A program made the position numbers and the translations under genes. A stretch of 64,000 bases of DNA from SSC4 sp964443225. GTDB taxonomy: Bacteria > Chloroflexota > Anaerolineae > SSC4 > Amarolineaceae. Below, in pieces: positions 31,604-40,963 of this stretch (position 1 is the first letter of the stretch; each line of letters begins with the position of its first letter). The DNA lies in NCBI GenBank assembly GCA_964443225.1, contig CAYUCC010000001.1, positions 62,001 through 126,000 of the forward strand, in the 5' to 3' direction. Below the pieces are notes generated by a model, which had not been told where the DNA came from, searched no databases, and was given only the letters and a program-made list of their open reading frames with translations.

Positions 31604-34447
31604 ATGTCCCTCTCGTGTGTGGCCCTGGACCTGGAAACCACCGGTCTGGAGGCCGAACGCGATGCCATCATCGAGATCGGCTGTGTCAAGCTGATCGACG
31701 GTCGTATCGTGGCTGAATGGACCTCCCTGGTCAATCCGGGACGGCCTATTCCGTTGAAGATCACGCAGCTCACCGGCATCAGTGACGCCGACGTCGCCGA
31801 TGCGCCGTCCCTACGCCACGTCGGCCACGAGCTGACCCGTTTCATCGGCACGCTGCCCGTCGTGGGTCACAACGTGGGCTTCGACCTGGGCTTCATGCAG
31901 GTGCGCGGGCTGTACCACGACAACCCGGCGGTCGACACGTTCGAGCTGGCCTCGCTGCTGCTGCCCCGCCAGGACCGTTACACGCTGGGCAGCCTGGCCG
32001 CAACCTTCGCCATTCAGCTGCCCGATGCGCACCGCGCTCTGGCAGATGCGCGGGCCAGCATGAGCCTGCTGCTCGCCCTGGTCGACTATGGCAGCCGGCT
32101 GCCACTGGACCTGTTGGCCGAAATCGTTAAACTGAGCGGGCGCAGCCAATGGCCGCTGGTTCCGCTGTTCCGCGAGATGGCCGCGCAGGCCGCGACGCAG
32201 GCAACGAATACCTCGTCACGCCGCGGCCGCCAGGTTGTCCCCGGCCGCGCGACCTGGACGAGTGGCGAGCTGCCGGAACCCCTGAACCCGCGCCGCGTCG
32301 CACAGTCAATCGATGAGGATGCACTGGCCGCTCTCCTGGCCCCCACTGGCCCGGCGGCCGCGGTCTTCCCCGGCTACGAATACCGTCCCCAACAGGTCGA
32401 CATGCTGCGCGCCGTGGCGGGGGCGCTCAACCAACGCGAACACCTGCTCGTCGAAGCGGGTACCGGCACCGGGAAATCACTCGCTTACCTGCTGCCCGCG
32501 GCACAGTTTGCCGTGCAGAACGGCAAACGGGTCGTGGTGTCGACCAATACCATCAACCTGCAGGACCAGCTCTTCCTCAAGGACATTCCCGACCTGCAGC
32601 AGCTGCTGCCGGTTCCTTTCACGGCGGCCCTCGTCAAAGGGCGGAGCAACTACCTCTGCCCGCGGCGCTTCAACCATCTGCGCACGCGCCCCGACTTGAC
32701 CGACGACGAGCTGCGGATGGTGGTGCGCAGCCTGATCTGGCTGCAGCATACCCAGACCGGCGATCGTGATGAGCTGCGTTTCATCAACAACAACGAACAG
32801 GCCGCCTGGAACCGCATCTGCGCCGACCGTGATCTGTGCACCGCCAGCCACTGCCAGGAGTTGGACGGTGGGCCCTGCTTTTTCTACCGTGCGCGCGCCG
32901 AGGCCGAAGGTGGCCACCTGGTCATCGTCAACCACGCGCTGCTGTTGAGCGACATCGTGGCCGACAACCGCGTGCTGCCCGCCTACCAGCACCTGGTGAT
33001 CGACGAGGCGCACCACCTGGTCGATGCGATCACCCAACAGCTGGGCTTCAGCCTGAACGGTGCCGCGATTACGGCCCTGCTCAACGAACTGCAGCCGCCG
33101 CCCGGTGGACGCGGCCGTGGCCTGCTCAGCGAGGCGCAGATGTCGCTGGCCACCCTGGCCCCGAACGGGCACAACCAGGCCCTGGTGTGGGTGGCGCGCG
33201 CCCAGGACCAGGTCGAGGCATGCCGTACGCGCCTACCCGATTTTTGGCAGACCGTGCAGGGATTCGTCGCCGAGACGGGTCACGACAGTGCCCATTACGA
33301 TGCCCGCGTGCGCCTGACGTCGGGCACACGCGCCCAACCGATGTGGGACCGCGTGGAGATTCAGTGGGAAAACCTGGCCCTGCACCTGCGCAAGGCAGCC
33401 GAGGCGGTCGAGCGCCTGCACGAGGCATGCGCCGCCGCCACCCAACAGAACTCGGGCGACTTCGAGGCCCTGGCCACCGACCTGGGTGCCGCCGCCCGCC
33501 GTGTACGCGAACTGGATGCCCAGGTCACAGCGTTGATCAGCCAGCCCGATACCAACGGCATCTACTGGATTGGCCAGACCGCCGAAAACGAGCGGGCCCC
33601 CGCCGATCCCCTGCTGCGCCTGTCGCTGCACGCAGCGCCGCTGCACGTCGGCGGCCTGGTTGATCAGCATTTCCTGCGCACCAAAGAAGTGGTGATCCTC
33701 ACCTCGGCCACGCTGCGCACCGCCGGTTCCTTCGATTTTCTGGCCGATCGGCTGCACATGGGGGATGAGCCGGCCCTGGCGGTGGGATCACCCTTCGACT
33801 ACACCGCCTCGACGCTGCTCTACCTGCCAACCGACGTGCCCGAACCGAACGCGACGGGTTACCAGCAGGCCGTCGAGCGCACGATCGTCGAGACCGCACG
33901 CGCCACCGGCGGACGCATGCTCGTGCTGTTCACGGCCTACAACCAGCTCAAACGGACGCACGGCGTGATTGCGCCGCTGCTGGCACTGGACGACATCGTG
34001 GTCTACGAGCAGGGGGGCGGCACCTCGCGCCGCCAGCTCATGGAGAACTTCAAGACCTCCGAGCGGGCCGTGCTCCTGGGCACGCGCAGTTTCTGGGAAG
34101 GGGTGGATATTGTGGGAGATGCGCTGAGCTGCCTGGTGATCGTACGCCTGCCGTTTGCCGTGCCCAACGATCCCGTATTTGCAGCGCGCAGCGAGACGTT
34201 CGACGAGCCATTCATGCACTACGCCGTGCCGGATGCCATTCTGCGCTTTCGGCAGGGTTTTGGCCGGCTCATCCGCAGCAAGACCGACCGCGGCGTCTGC
34301 GTCGTGCTCGATCGGCGCGTATTGAGCAAAAATTACGGCCAGCAGTTCATCGATTCGCTGCCGGCGTGCACGACCGTGCGTGGTCCGCTGGCGAATATCC
34401 CGGCACAGGCGGGAGAGTGGTTGGGGATGCAGACCCCTCGATCCTGA
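31604..34447 (+). CDS. dinG: DinG-family helicase with N-terminal DnaQ-like exonuclease
   Basis: 947 residues. The first 170 residues are a DEDDh 3'-5' exonuclease: VALDLETTGLEAERDAIIEIG, PVVGHNVGFDLGFM and DAHRALADA. The helicase follows with FPGYEYRPQQVDML, Walker A GTGTGKS near residue 287 and DEAHHL near 467. An iron-sulfur cysteine set (NYLCPRRF near 350, then CADRDLCTASHCQELDGGPC near 406-425) and the arginine-finger motif FGRLIRSKTDRGV near 886 complete it. This is the superfamily 2 XPD/DinG class, which unwinds DNA 5'-3' and resolves R-loops or other structures. The exonuclease fusion is known in Firmicutes and Chloroflexota. It stands alone. Confidence 0.93.
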   Translation: MSLSCVALDLETTGLEAERDAIIEIGCVKLIDGRIVAEWTSLVNPGRPIPLKITQLTGISDADVADAPSLRHVGHELTRFIGTLPVVGHNVGFDLGFMQVRGLYHDNPAVDTFELASLLLPRQDRYTLGSLAATFAIQLPDAHRALADARASMSLLLALVDYGSRLPLDLLAEIVKLSGRSQWPLVPLFREMAAQAATQATNTSSRRGRQVVPGRATWTSGELPEPLNPRRVAQSIDEDALAALLAPTGPAAAVFPGYEYRPQQVDMLRAVAGALNQREHLLVEAGTGTGKSLAYLLPAAQFAVQNGKRVVVSTNTINLQDQLFLKDIPDLQQLLPVPFTAALVKGRSNYLCPRRFNHLRTRPDLTDDELRMVVRSLIWLQHTQTGDRDELRFINNNEQAAWNRICADRDLCTASHCQELDGGPCFFYRARAEAEGGHLVIVNHALLLSDIVADNRVLPAYQHLVIDEAHHLVDAITQQLGFSLNGAAITALLNELQPPPGGRGRGLLSEAQMSLATLAPNGHNQALVWVARAQDQVEACRTRLPDFWQTVQGFVAETGHDSAHYDARVRLTSGTRAQPMWDRVEIQWENLALHLRKAAEAVERLHEACAAATQQNSGDFEALATDLGAAARRVRELDAQVTALISQPDTNGIYWIGQTAENERAPADPLLRLSLHAAPLHVGGLVDQHFLRTKEVVILTSATLRTAGSFDFLADRLHMGDEPALAVGSPFDYTASTLLYLPTDVPEPNATGYQQAVERTIVETARATGGRMLVLFTAYNQLKRTHGVIAPLLALDDIVVYEQGGGTSRRQLMENFKTSERAVLLGTRSFWEGVDIVGDALSCLVIVRLPFAVPNDPVFAARSETFDEPFMHYAVPDAILRFRQGFGRLIRSKTDRGVCVVLDRRVLSKNYGQQFIDSLPACTTVRGPLANIPAQAGEWLGMQTPRS

Positions 34448-34484
34448 GGAGGACCACACGTTCGTTTGGCACAACGGTCTCGAT

Positions 34485-34710
34485 GGCACGGGTCCGCACC
34501 TGGGAATTCCAAATGTAGCCAACCATCTTAACCACAAAGGGCACACAGGACGCAAAAAATCGCTTGTTTGATTGCTTTCGTGCCGCAGCTTTGTGTCCTA
34601 TGCGCTCTATGTGGTCAACGCTGGGCTACATTTGGAATTGCTGGGTCCGCACCTGGGGGTGCGGACCCCTCATCCCCAACGAAGCACGGGGGCCGCACCC
34701 CCAGGTGCGG
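34485..34710. repeat. Nested palindromic repeat island
   Basis: Outer arms are AATTCCAAATGTAGCC near 34504-34519 and GGCTACATTTGGAATT near 34624-34639. An inner pair is ACCACAAAG/CACAGGA near 34530-34552 with TTTGTGTCC/TGTGGT near 34590-34617. GGGTCCGCACC (34643-34653) pairs with GGTGCGGACCC (34658-34668), and CCGCACC/GGTGCGG is at 34693-34710. The island fills the gap between the convergent dinG and caspase genes and may also act as a bidirectional terminator. Confidence 0.65.
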
Positions 34711-34720
34711 CACGACAGGT

Positions 34721-37700
34721 TCAGAGGGCGTCGGCCAGGGCGCGCAGGCCGGCCTCGGTGCTGAAGTAGCTGACGTGGTCGCACGCGACTTCGACTTCGT
34801 TGGGGACCGGGTCGCGGTCGTCGGGCACGGCTTTGATGCTTGCGACGCTGACGGCAATGTCGTTCGGTGCGCCCAGGAAGCCGACACTCGTCAGCGCGTG
34901 TATGATGCGCGGCAGGTTGAGACTGGCCATAAAACGCGCCAGCCGGCTGCGCCCCTGGGGATCGGCAGGATCGGGTGCCAGCACGCTGGGAATGATCGAC
35001 GTGTTGCCCGCGATGACCGAGTAACGAATGTGGGGGTCGTCGCTCTCCGCCAGGGTCCGCAGAAACTCCGAATTGGGCCGCATCTGGTCCAGCGGGTCGT
35101 CGATCTTTTCGAAAAGGCCCACCAGGCTGCCAATCACTTTGACCGGCCAGGCCACCGTGGCCAGGCTGTTCAAGCCGACACCGATGGCAAAGGTCGCAAA
35201 GTCCTGAATCTTCACCCACGGTGTGCCATTGCTGGGCGTGCCCAACACGACCAGGTGCTGAATGATGGCCTGCCCGCCCTCCTTTTCGATCAACCAGCGC
35301 GACACGAGCCCGCCCATCGAATGCGCCACCAGGTGGACCGTCCTGCCATGGCCCGCCCGCAGACCGGCGTCCTCCAGACGCTGTTTGATCGCCCGTGCCG
35401 TTTCGTCGATGCGCGTGTTGATATTTTCGTAGTCGACGGTGAGAATCAGGTCGTACCGGTCACCCAGGGCGGGCACGGGATTGGGCAGGTGCAGCCACCC
35501 GGTGCGGCTGCTGGCGGTCATGCCCCGCGTGTCACCGATGAAGCCGTGCATGTAGATCAGGATGCGCTGCGCCGCCGCCACCCGGGTCCGCACGACGCCC
35601 ATGTCGCCCGCTGGTGAATAGGTCACCGTCCCGTCAGCGGCAACGTCGGCCGTGCGCAGCAGCGGGTACGGATAGTCGAGCCCCAGGTGGCGGTTGGCCA
35701 GCTTCTGGAAGAAGATCTTGATCGACCCCACCACGTCGCGCGCGGCAGCGCTGGTCGGTGGGGTCAGCCGGTCGAGGCGAATGACGGTGCCTGCGGTCCC
35801 GCGCGCGACCTGTCCCAACGGCACGAAGAACTCACCATCGAAGGCCAGCGGCAGCACCGTCTCGCCTTCCGCCAGCACCTGCTGGCTTGTGATCACCAAC
35901 GGCGCTTCGGGTGTGACCGCCGCATAGTCTTCAACCTCGCTCAATTCCAGGACACTGAACCCCGGTTCACCACGATGCCCACCGGCAAACTCGAACGGCA
36001 CGGCGTCGGGATCATCACGCAGAACGGCAGGCAGCGCCAGGTTGCCCAGGTCACGCGTGGCAACAGCATGGGCCGCCAGGCGTGCCTGCGCCTTCAGCGC
36101 CGGGTGTCCCTGGATGGTAACCCCCGAACCCAGACCGGTGACCTCACCCGCCGCCGGCACCCGGGCACGCGCCTGGGTGCGCACGACGGTCACAGCCACC
36201 GTGCTCGAGGTCCAGTCGGCAATGCCCTCGCTACGGTCGGGTACGGCGGGCGTGTCGCGATGGACGACGCGGTCGAGCAGCCGGTCGAGGGTGTTGGCAA
36301 AGCTGCGGTCCGCGGCGCGCGCACTGATCAGCGCCTGCGGCGCAAACGTGACGGGCAGGGCATCCTGGTCCAACCGGCTGGCGTCGGCGGTGTGGGTGCT
36401 GACCAGCAGTTTGAGCCAGTAGCGGAACGTGGTCAGGCCCTGCTGCCACAGGTCATCGGGCAGTGTCATCGGCCACCAATCGCCCGCTGCCGCCCAACGG
36501 GTTTCGCCCGGGTCGAGCCAGAACCCCGGCGCAGCCCCCGTGACCACGTCGCTGTGCGCCGCATAGGCCTCCGACAACAGGAGCGGCATGCAGTAGAGAC
36601 GTCGATCGGCCGTGGTGTTGGTGATTTTGATTTTGACGTCCGGCGGCCGCCACTGGCCTTCCACGGCGCTGTAATCCAGGCGCAGGTCGGTGCCCGGCAG
36701 GGCGGTCACTTCAGCACCGGTTTCGTTTCGGTGGATCACGTCGAGGCGCACGGCATCGGCGGGCACCTGGCTGGCGGCGTTGGCCAGGCCAGTGATGCTG
36801 AACCAGCGCGCCATGTGTTCGAGGCGGCTCACGACCAGCGCCGCGCTGCTGGCGTCGAAACCCGCCACGTCCACGGCCAGGGGATAGGCATCGCCAGCAC
36901 GACGCAGGCGGTAGCTGCCATCACGAGCACTCAGCCGTACGTCGGCGGTCGCCGGGCTGCCGGTACGCACCAGCTGCGAGGCGCCGCCATCGGGACCGGC
37001 GGTGCGCAGTGCGGTGCGCAGCAGGGTCAGGGCACGACGGTTGCCCTCCAGGGCGACGATCAGCGGTGGCAGGGGGGGTGCGCTGACAACCGCCTGGTAG
37101 GCGGCGCCGCGCGCGGGCCGGCTGCCGTCGAAAAGTTTCACACGCACGGTGCTCTCACCGGCGGACGCCGTGGCGACACGTGCTTCGCCAATGGCTGCGG
37201 CCATGCTGCGGTGCGCAGCGGACGGTGTGCCGGCGGGGAACAGTGCCAGGCAGGTGGTTTCCCCATCACGCGAGGCCTGGATGCCGTGCACGGTACCGGC
37301 GTCGAGCACCCAGCCACGACCGCGCTGGTAGCCGACAGAAAAATGCGATCGACGTGCGACCGTGCCCCCCAGGAAGGGCTGGTCCAGGTCGGCGCCGGCC
37401 ACCGCCTCCAGCTGCGGTGTCTGCAGCGAGACCTGCGCCTGCACCTGGGCATCGACCTGGTTGTACAGGCTGCGGTACGAAATGTCAGTGCCGCTGCGCT
37501 GCAGTGCATCGAGCAGAAAGTACGAAAAAGCGCCGCGTGTCTCACCGCCCAGGATGAGCTCCTTGGCTTCTTCGTCGGCGCGGCAGGCGGCGAACAGGAT
37601 GTGCGGGCCATGGGGGAGGGTCAGCCAGTCGGTTGCGCTGTCACTGGGGCCAGCGCCCAGTGCGGCCACCTCGCGCGGCGTCACCAGGTAGGCATCCAGC

Positions 37701-38224
37701 GGTCGCATGCGCCCGTCGGTTGGCGCGCGGCGGACGATGACGTTGTCATCCTCTTCCATCATACGCGTGCCGGTGCCGGAGTGGCAGCAGTCGAGGATGA
37801 TCACGACGTGCGGATCGTTGGCGGCAACGCCGGCAATCAGACGGGAGAGTTCCTTGTCGGCCAGGTCCCAGTGACCCGGCCGGCGGCTGTCGACACAGAC
37901 CAGGGTTTCGTCGAGACGATCGGGTTCGATATCCCAGAACTCCGGGGCCGTACGCGCCTGGGACCCGTGCCCGCTGTAGTAAAACAGCGCCACGTCGCCG
38001 GCCTGCGCCTGGGCGAGGTGGTCCCGGAAGCCATCGATCAGTGCCTGGCGGGTGGCCTGTGCATCGGTCAGGACCTGCGGTGCAAAAAGATCGCCCATCT
38101 GCGCCACCTGCTGGGCCAACAGATCGTGCACGCGGCGGATATCGTTGACACAGCCGCGCAGCTGCGGGACGGGTGGTGGGTAGTTGTCGATGCCGACCAA
38201 AAGCGCGTAGACGGTGCGTGACAT
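34721..38224 (-). CDS. Caspase-family peptidase fused to a PGAP1/lipase-like alpha/beta hydrolase
   Basis: 1,167 residues from ATG 38224, with GGAGG six bases upstream; the frame extends further but into repeats. Residues 1 to about 280 are a C14 caspase domain: RTVYALLVGIDNYP, the catalytic His86 in FYYSGHGSQ and Cys147 in VIILDCCHSG. Residues about 300-870 have mixed strands and no motif I recognise. The C-terminal quarter is a serine hydrolase with RILIYMHGFIGDTRGM, the nucleophile elbow HLVAHSMGGLVSRW (Ser969), a likely Asp near 1122 and His near 1150 in CDHVSYF. No signal peptide or membrane segment is seen, so it should be cytoplasmic. A protease plus lipase architecture is typical of effector proteins that act in cell death or defence; that function is inference. 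Confidence 0.9.
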   Translation of the reverse strand: MSRTVYALLVGIDNYPPPVPQLRGCVNDIRRVHDLLAQQVAQMGDLFAPQVLTDAQATRQALIDGFRDHLAQAQAGDVALFYYSGHGSQARTAPEFWDIEPDRLDETLVCVDSRRPGHWDLADKELSRLIAGVAANDPHVVIILDCCHSGTGTRMMEEDDNVIVRRAPTDGRMRPLDAYLVTPREVAALGAGPSDSATDWLTLPHGPHILFAACRADEEAKELILGGETRGAFSYFLLDALQRSGTDISYRSLYNQVDAQVQAQVSLQTPQLEAVAGADLDQPFLGGTVARRSHFSVGYQRGRGWVLDAGTVHGIQASRDGETTCLALFPAGTPSAAHRSMAAAIGEARVATASAGESTVRVKLFDGSRPARGAAYQAVVSAPPLPPLIVALEGNRRALTLLRTALRTAGPDGGASQLVRTGSPATADVRLSARDGSYRLRRAGDAYPLAVDVAGFDASSAALVVSRLEHMARWFSITGLANAASQVPADAVRLDVIHRNETGAEVTALPGTDLRLDYSAVEGQWRPPDVKIKITNTTADRRLYCMPLLLSEAYAAHSDVVTGAAPGFWLDPGETRWAAAGDWWPMTLPDDLWQQGLTTFRYWLKLLVSTHTADASRLDQDALPVTFAPQALISARAADRSFANTLDRLLDRVVHRDTPAVPDRSEGIADWTSSTVAVTVVRTQARARVPAAGEVTGLGSGVTIQGHPALKAQARLAAHAVATRDLGNLALPAVLRDDPDAVPFEFAGGHRGEPGFSVLELSEVEDYAAVTPEAPLVITSQQVLAEGETVLPLAFDGEFFVPLGQVARGTAGTVIRLDRLTPPTSAAARDVVGSIKIFFQKLANRHLGLDYPYPLLRTADVAADGTVTYSPAGDMGVVRTRVAAAQRILIYMHGFIGDTRGMTASSRTGWLHLPNPVPALGDRYDLILTVDYENINTRIDETARAIKQRLEDAGLRAGHGRTVHLVAHSMGGLVSRWLIEKEGGQAIIQHLVVLGTPSNGTPWVKIQDFATFAIGVGLNSLATVAWPVKVIGSLVGLFEKIDDPLDQMRPNSEFLRTLAESDDPHIRYSVIAGNTSIIPSVLAPDPADPQGRSRLARFMASLNLPRIIHALTSVGFLGAPNDIAVSVASIKAVPDDRDPVPNEVEVACDHVSYFSTEAGLRALADAL

Positions 38225-38323
38225 GCTGGCCTCCGAGGTGATTGGGGTAGGGTGCAGCCACATTTTAGCACAAAGCGACGCGTGGGGCCAACCGCCCGAA
38301 ATGCCATACGCCACTTGCGCACC

Positions 38324-38408
38324 GAGGAGTGCCGCACGCCCACGTGCGGCACTCGTTTTCCACACAACACTCGACCACCGAGGAGTGCCGCACGCCCACG
38401 TGCGGCAC
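38324..38408. repeat. Two direct copies of a GAGGAG-linked palindrome
   Basis: GTGCCGCACG/CGTGCGGCAC palindromes lie at 38329-38352 and 38385-38408, each preceded by ACCGAGGA, 56 bases apart. They lie between the sugar symporter and the caspase gene (both minus strand) and belong to the same loose family as the element at 471-496. Confidence 0.7.
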
Positions 38409-38428
38409 GAACTTCTCATACGTCTCTG

Positions 38429-39838
38429 TTATGGTTCGGCGCCGAGGACTTCTTTGGCATCGCCGCTGGCGCGCCGGCGTACGGCGCGTTTCCTGTCGAG
38501 GGCCGCCAGGATCCGCGCATGGCGCTGGCGCGTCAGCGGGTAGAACGATACGAGCACGATACCCAGCACGAAGATCGCCGCCGGCAGGGGGCCGGTCAAC
38601 CAGCGAATGACGTTGAGTGCGCTGTCCGGCTGACTGGCGGGGCCCTCGGTCGCGGCCACATAACCACTCATGGTGAGCAGGGTACCGGTCAGGGCAATCG
38701 TCAGAGCACCGACCATTTTTTGGATCAGGGTCACGACGCTGTAATACGCCCCCTCGTTGCGCTCGTTGCGCCGCAGCTCGTCCCAGTCCATGCAGTCGGG
38801 CAGGATGGCCAGGGGAATGACGTGGGCGGCCGAGAGGCCGATGCCGGCCAGGGCGGCCAGGATGAATACCGCAGTGCTGCGTCCCGGTGGGGTAAAACTG
38901 AGCAGGACGAGCACCCCCGCCAGAAAGGCAATGCCGACCTGGTAGGCGCGTACTTTGTCCCAGCGCGCGGCGGCGCGCACCCACAGCGGCAGGGCGAGAA
39001 CCGCCACGCCAAACAGCAGCAGGAAAATCAGATCGCGTTCGCTGCCGCCCAGCCCGAAGTAGTCACGAATCAAAAAGACGAGCACGAACTGAATGAGATC
39101 GATCGGCATCCAGGTCAGCAGGTAGACCCCGGCCGCGATCAGGAACGCCTTGTTGGTCGCCAGCAGGTGAAAGGCGTCGCGCAGGCTGGGCTGCGGGAGC
39201 TCTTGAAACTCCAGACGTTCGCGTACGGTGGCAAACGTCAGCAGGATGGGGATGACACTCACGACGGCGAGGATCATCGCCATGCCCAGGTAAGCGCTGC
39301 GCAGTGCGGCCTGGCTGGGGTCGGGGCCGGCCAGGCGGTCGACCAGGGCCAGGGGCACGACGGCGCCTACCAGGCCAAAACCGATCGAAAACGCCATACG
39401 GTAGGCCTGCAGGGAGGTGCGACCATCGTAGGTGGGGGCCAGTTCGGGGGTCAGGGCCACGTAGGGCACGTTGGTCAGGGTGAAGAGGGTGTCGAACAGC
39501 ATGTAGATGCCGGTGTAGAAGGCCAGGAGCAGCGCCTCCTGCCCCACGGCGGGCACGAACCACATAAAAATAAAGGCCACGCCAAACGGAATGGCCCCAA
39601 ACAACAGGTACGGGCGCCGCCGTCCCCAGCGGCTGCGGGTACGGTCGCTCAGGTTACCGATGAACAGGTCGTTGAGGGCGTCCCAAATCCGGCCCAGGGC
39701 AATCGACAGCCCCGCCAGGCGCGGGTCGAGACCCACGACGTTGACCAGGAAGTCGAGGTAGAGCAGCGCCAGGGCCGTCGACGTCAGCGAAAACCCCGAA
39801 TCGCCCGCGCCGTAGACGATCTTTTTCCATATGGGCAT
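38429..39838 (-). CDS. GPH-family sugar:cation symporter (MelB-like MFS)
   Basis: 469 residues with twelve predicted membrane helices. The family signature in the loop between helices 2 and 3 is complete: ALNDLFIGNLSDRTRSRWGRRRPYLL. The N-terminal KIVYGAGDSGFSLTSTAL with the conserved Asp also fits MelB/GusB-type transporters. These take up glycosides, pentosides or hexuronides with H+ or Na+. The substrate cannot be read. It precedes the caspase gene on the same strand but repeats and about 200 bases separate them. Confidence 0.9.
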   Translation of the reverse strand: MPIWKKIVYGAGDSGFSLTSTALALLYLDFLVNVVGLDPRLAGLSIALGRIWDALNDLFIGNLSDRTRSRWGRRRPYLLFGAIPFGVAFIFMWFVPAVGQEALLLAFYTGIYMLFDTLFTLTNVPYVALTPELAPTYDGRTSLQAYRMAFSIGFGLVGAVVPLALVDRLAGPDPSQAALRSAYLGMAMILAVVSVIPILLTFATVRERLEFQELPQPSLRDAFHLLATNKAFLIAAGVYLLTWMPIDLIQFVLVFLIRDYFGLGGSERDLIFLLLFGVAVLALPLWVRAAARWDKVRAYQVGIAFLAGVLVLLSFTPPGRSTAVFILAALAGIGLSAAHVIPLAILPDCMDWDELRRNERNEGAYYSVVTLIQKMVGALTIALTGTLLTMSGYVAATEGPASQPDSALNVIRWLTGPLPAAIFVLGIVLVSFYPLTRQRHARILAALDRKRAVRRRASGDAKEVLGAEP

Positions 39839-39995
39839 GGTCTAGACTATTTCCATGGCGACACCCGCGCGGCGACAGTAGATCAACATGTGGACTTCAC
39901 TCTAGAAACGACACAAGGTGTACGACTGCATTCTTTGCAGTCTGACTTGTTTGGGCTATAATCCGCCCTGCGACACGTCCTTGGCCAGTCATTCA

Positions 39996-40073
39996 GGGCT
40001 CGTACAGGAATTACTTCCCGTGAATTGCTGCGAAAACCAATCAGATTGCAGGAAGTTATTCTTTTACGATGCC
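39996..40073. mobile_element. 78-bp MITE-like element, copy 2
   Basis: The left end GGGCTCGTACAGGAATTACTT and right end AAGTTATTCTTTTACGATGCC are degenerate versions of the ends at 14994-15071; total length is identical. It lies 16 bases upstream of the DUF104 antitoxin start and may contribute to its promoter. Confidence 0.6.
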
Positions 40074-40089
40074 TTGGTGGAGAACAATC

Positions 40090-40449
40090 ATGGTACTGCC
40101 TGAACCAATCACGGCTGTTTTCGAGAACGGCCTGCTCAAGCCACTGCAGCCGCTTGCGCTGAAAGACCAGCAGCGGGTGAGAATCATCGTCGTAGAAGAC
40201 GAAATCATCCCTCCTGTGGATCTGGATCGTGTGCACGTGATGCATGAAGCGGCCGAGGCATGGCTGGCCATACAGCCCGCCGACGCCGTGCAAGAACCTG
40301 CACCACTTTCGCAAGATGACAAGGCCCAACTCGACGCGGAACTCGACCAGCTCCTGGCTGAGATCCAGCAATATTCGGCGCGCGACTCCGAAGAGGAGAT
40401 CGCCCGACTCGTCGACGAAGCGGCATCTGTTATGCGCGACTCGCAATGA
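40090..40449 (+). CDS. DUF104/AF2212-type antitoxin with extended C-terminus
   Basis: 119 residues from ATG 40090; an upstream in-frame ATG lies inside the MITE edge. The start PEPITAVFENGLLKPLQPL and RVRIIVVEDE is the AF2212-like beta-barrel domain of about 60 residues found as antitoxin to PIN toxins. The second half is acidic and helical (DDKAQLDAELDQLLAEIQ) and could be the toxin-binding part. The stop overlaps the PIN gene start by four bases. Confidence 0.82.
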   Translation: MVLPEPITAVFENGLLKPLQPLALKDQQRVRIIVVEDEIIPPVDLDRVHVMHEAAEAWLAIQPADAVQEPAPLSQDDKAQLDAELDQLLAEIQQYSARDSEEEIARLVDEAASVMRDSQ

Positions 40450-40904
40450 CAGAGGCTTTCCCTGCGCAGATTCGTGCTGTCATCGACGTGAACCTGCTTG
40501 TTCGTGGCATTCTGTCGCAAACTGGTGGGAGTGCGCGTCTCATTCAGCTTTTGAAACAGGGTAAGTTCGTCCCTATTACTTCACGAACACATCTCGAAGA
40601 ATTATACAGAGTTCTCGGATATTCCCGCCTGGTGCGAAAGTACCACTTGACTCGACGCCATCGACAACGCATCGTTGCGCAGCTCTACAAACGAAGTGTG
40701 TGGGTTGCACCCATTGGCACACTGTCACTATGCCGCGATCCCCACGACGACTACTTGATCGAAATGGCAATACTGGGTCGATCGGCATACCTGGTCAGCG
40801 AAGACAAAGACCTGGTCACAGACTCAAATATCAGCATGTTTCTCAGACAACGCAACATTCAGTTGGTGCGCCTGGAAGAATTTCTGGCAGCGTTGCAGCA
40901 CTGA
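40446..40904 (+). CDS. PIN-domain ribonuclease toxin
   Basis: 152 residues. The acidic PIN residues are visible in AVIDVNLLVRGILSQTGG, SRTHLEELYRVL, RDPHDDYLIEMAI and LVSEDKDLV. It belongs to the PIN_3 putative toxin group, which uses two metals to cut RNA. The four-base overlap with the DUF104 antitoxin supports a working pair. Confidence 0.88.
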   Translation: MTEAFPAQIRAVIDVNLLVRGILSQTGGSARLIQLLKQGKFVPITSRTHLEELYRVLGYSRLVRKYHLTRRHRQRIVAQLYKRSVWVAPIGTLSLCRDPHDDYLIEMAILGRSAYLVSEDKDLVTDSNISMFLRQRNIQLVRLEEFLAALQH

Positions 40905-40963
40905 TTCCACCCCTTGCACCGTGCTTGCACTGATGGGTGCAGTATTCCGCGCAGATCATCCAG

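Noticed and set aside
35687..38221. 844-codon open frame on the plus strand opposite the caspase-lipase gene
   Set aside because: It is the antisense of a GC-rich gene with strong domain homology; its own translation has no recognisable domain and no ribosome site.
38324..38408. CRISPR-like spacing of two repeats
   Set aside because: Only two copies, palindromic throughout, with no further units and no cas gene.
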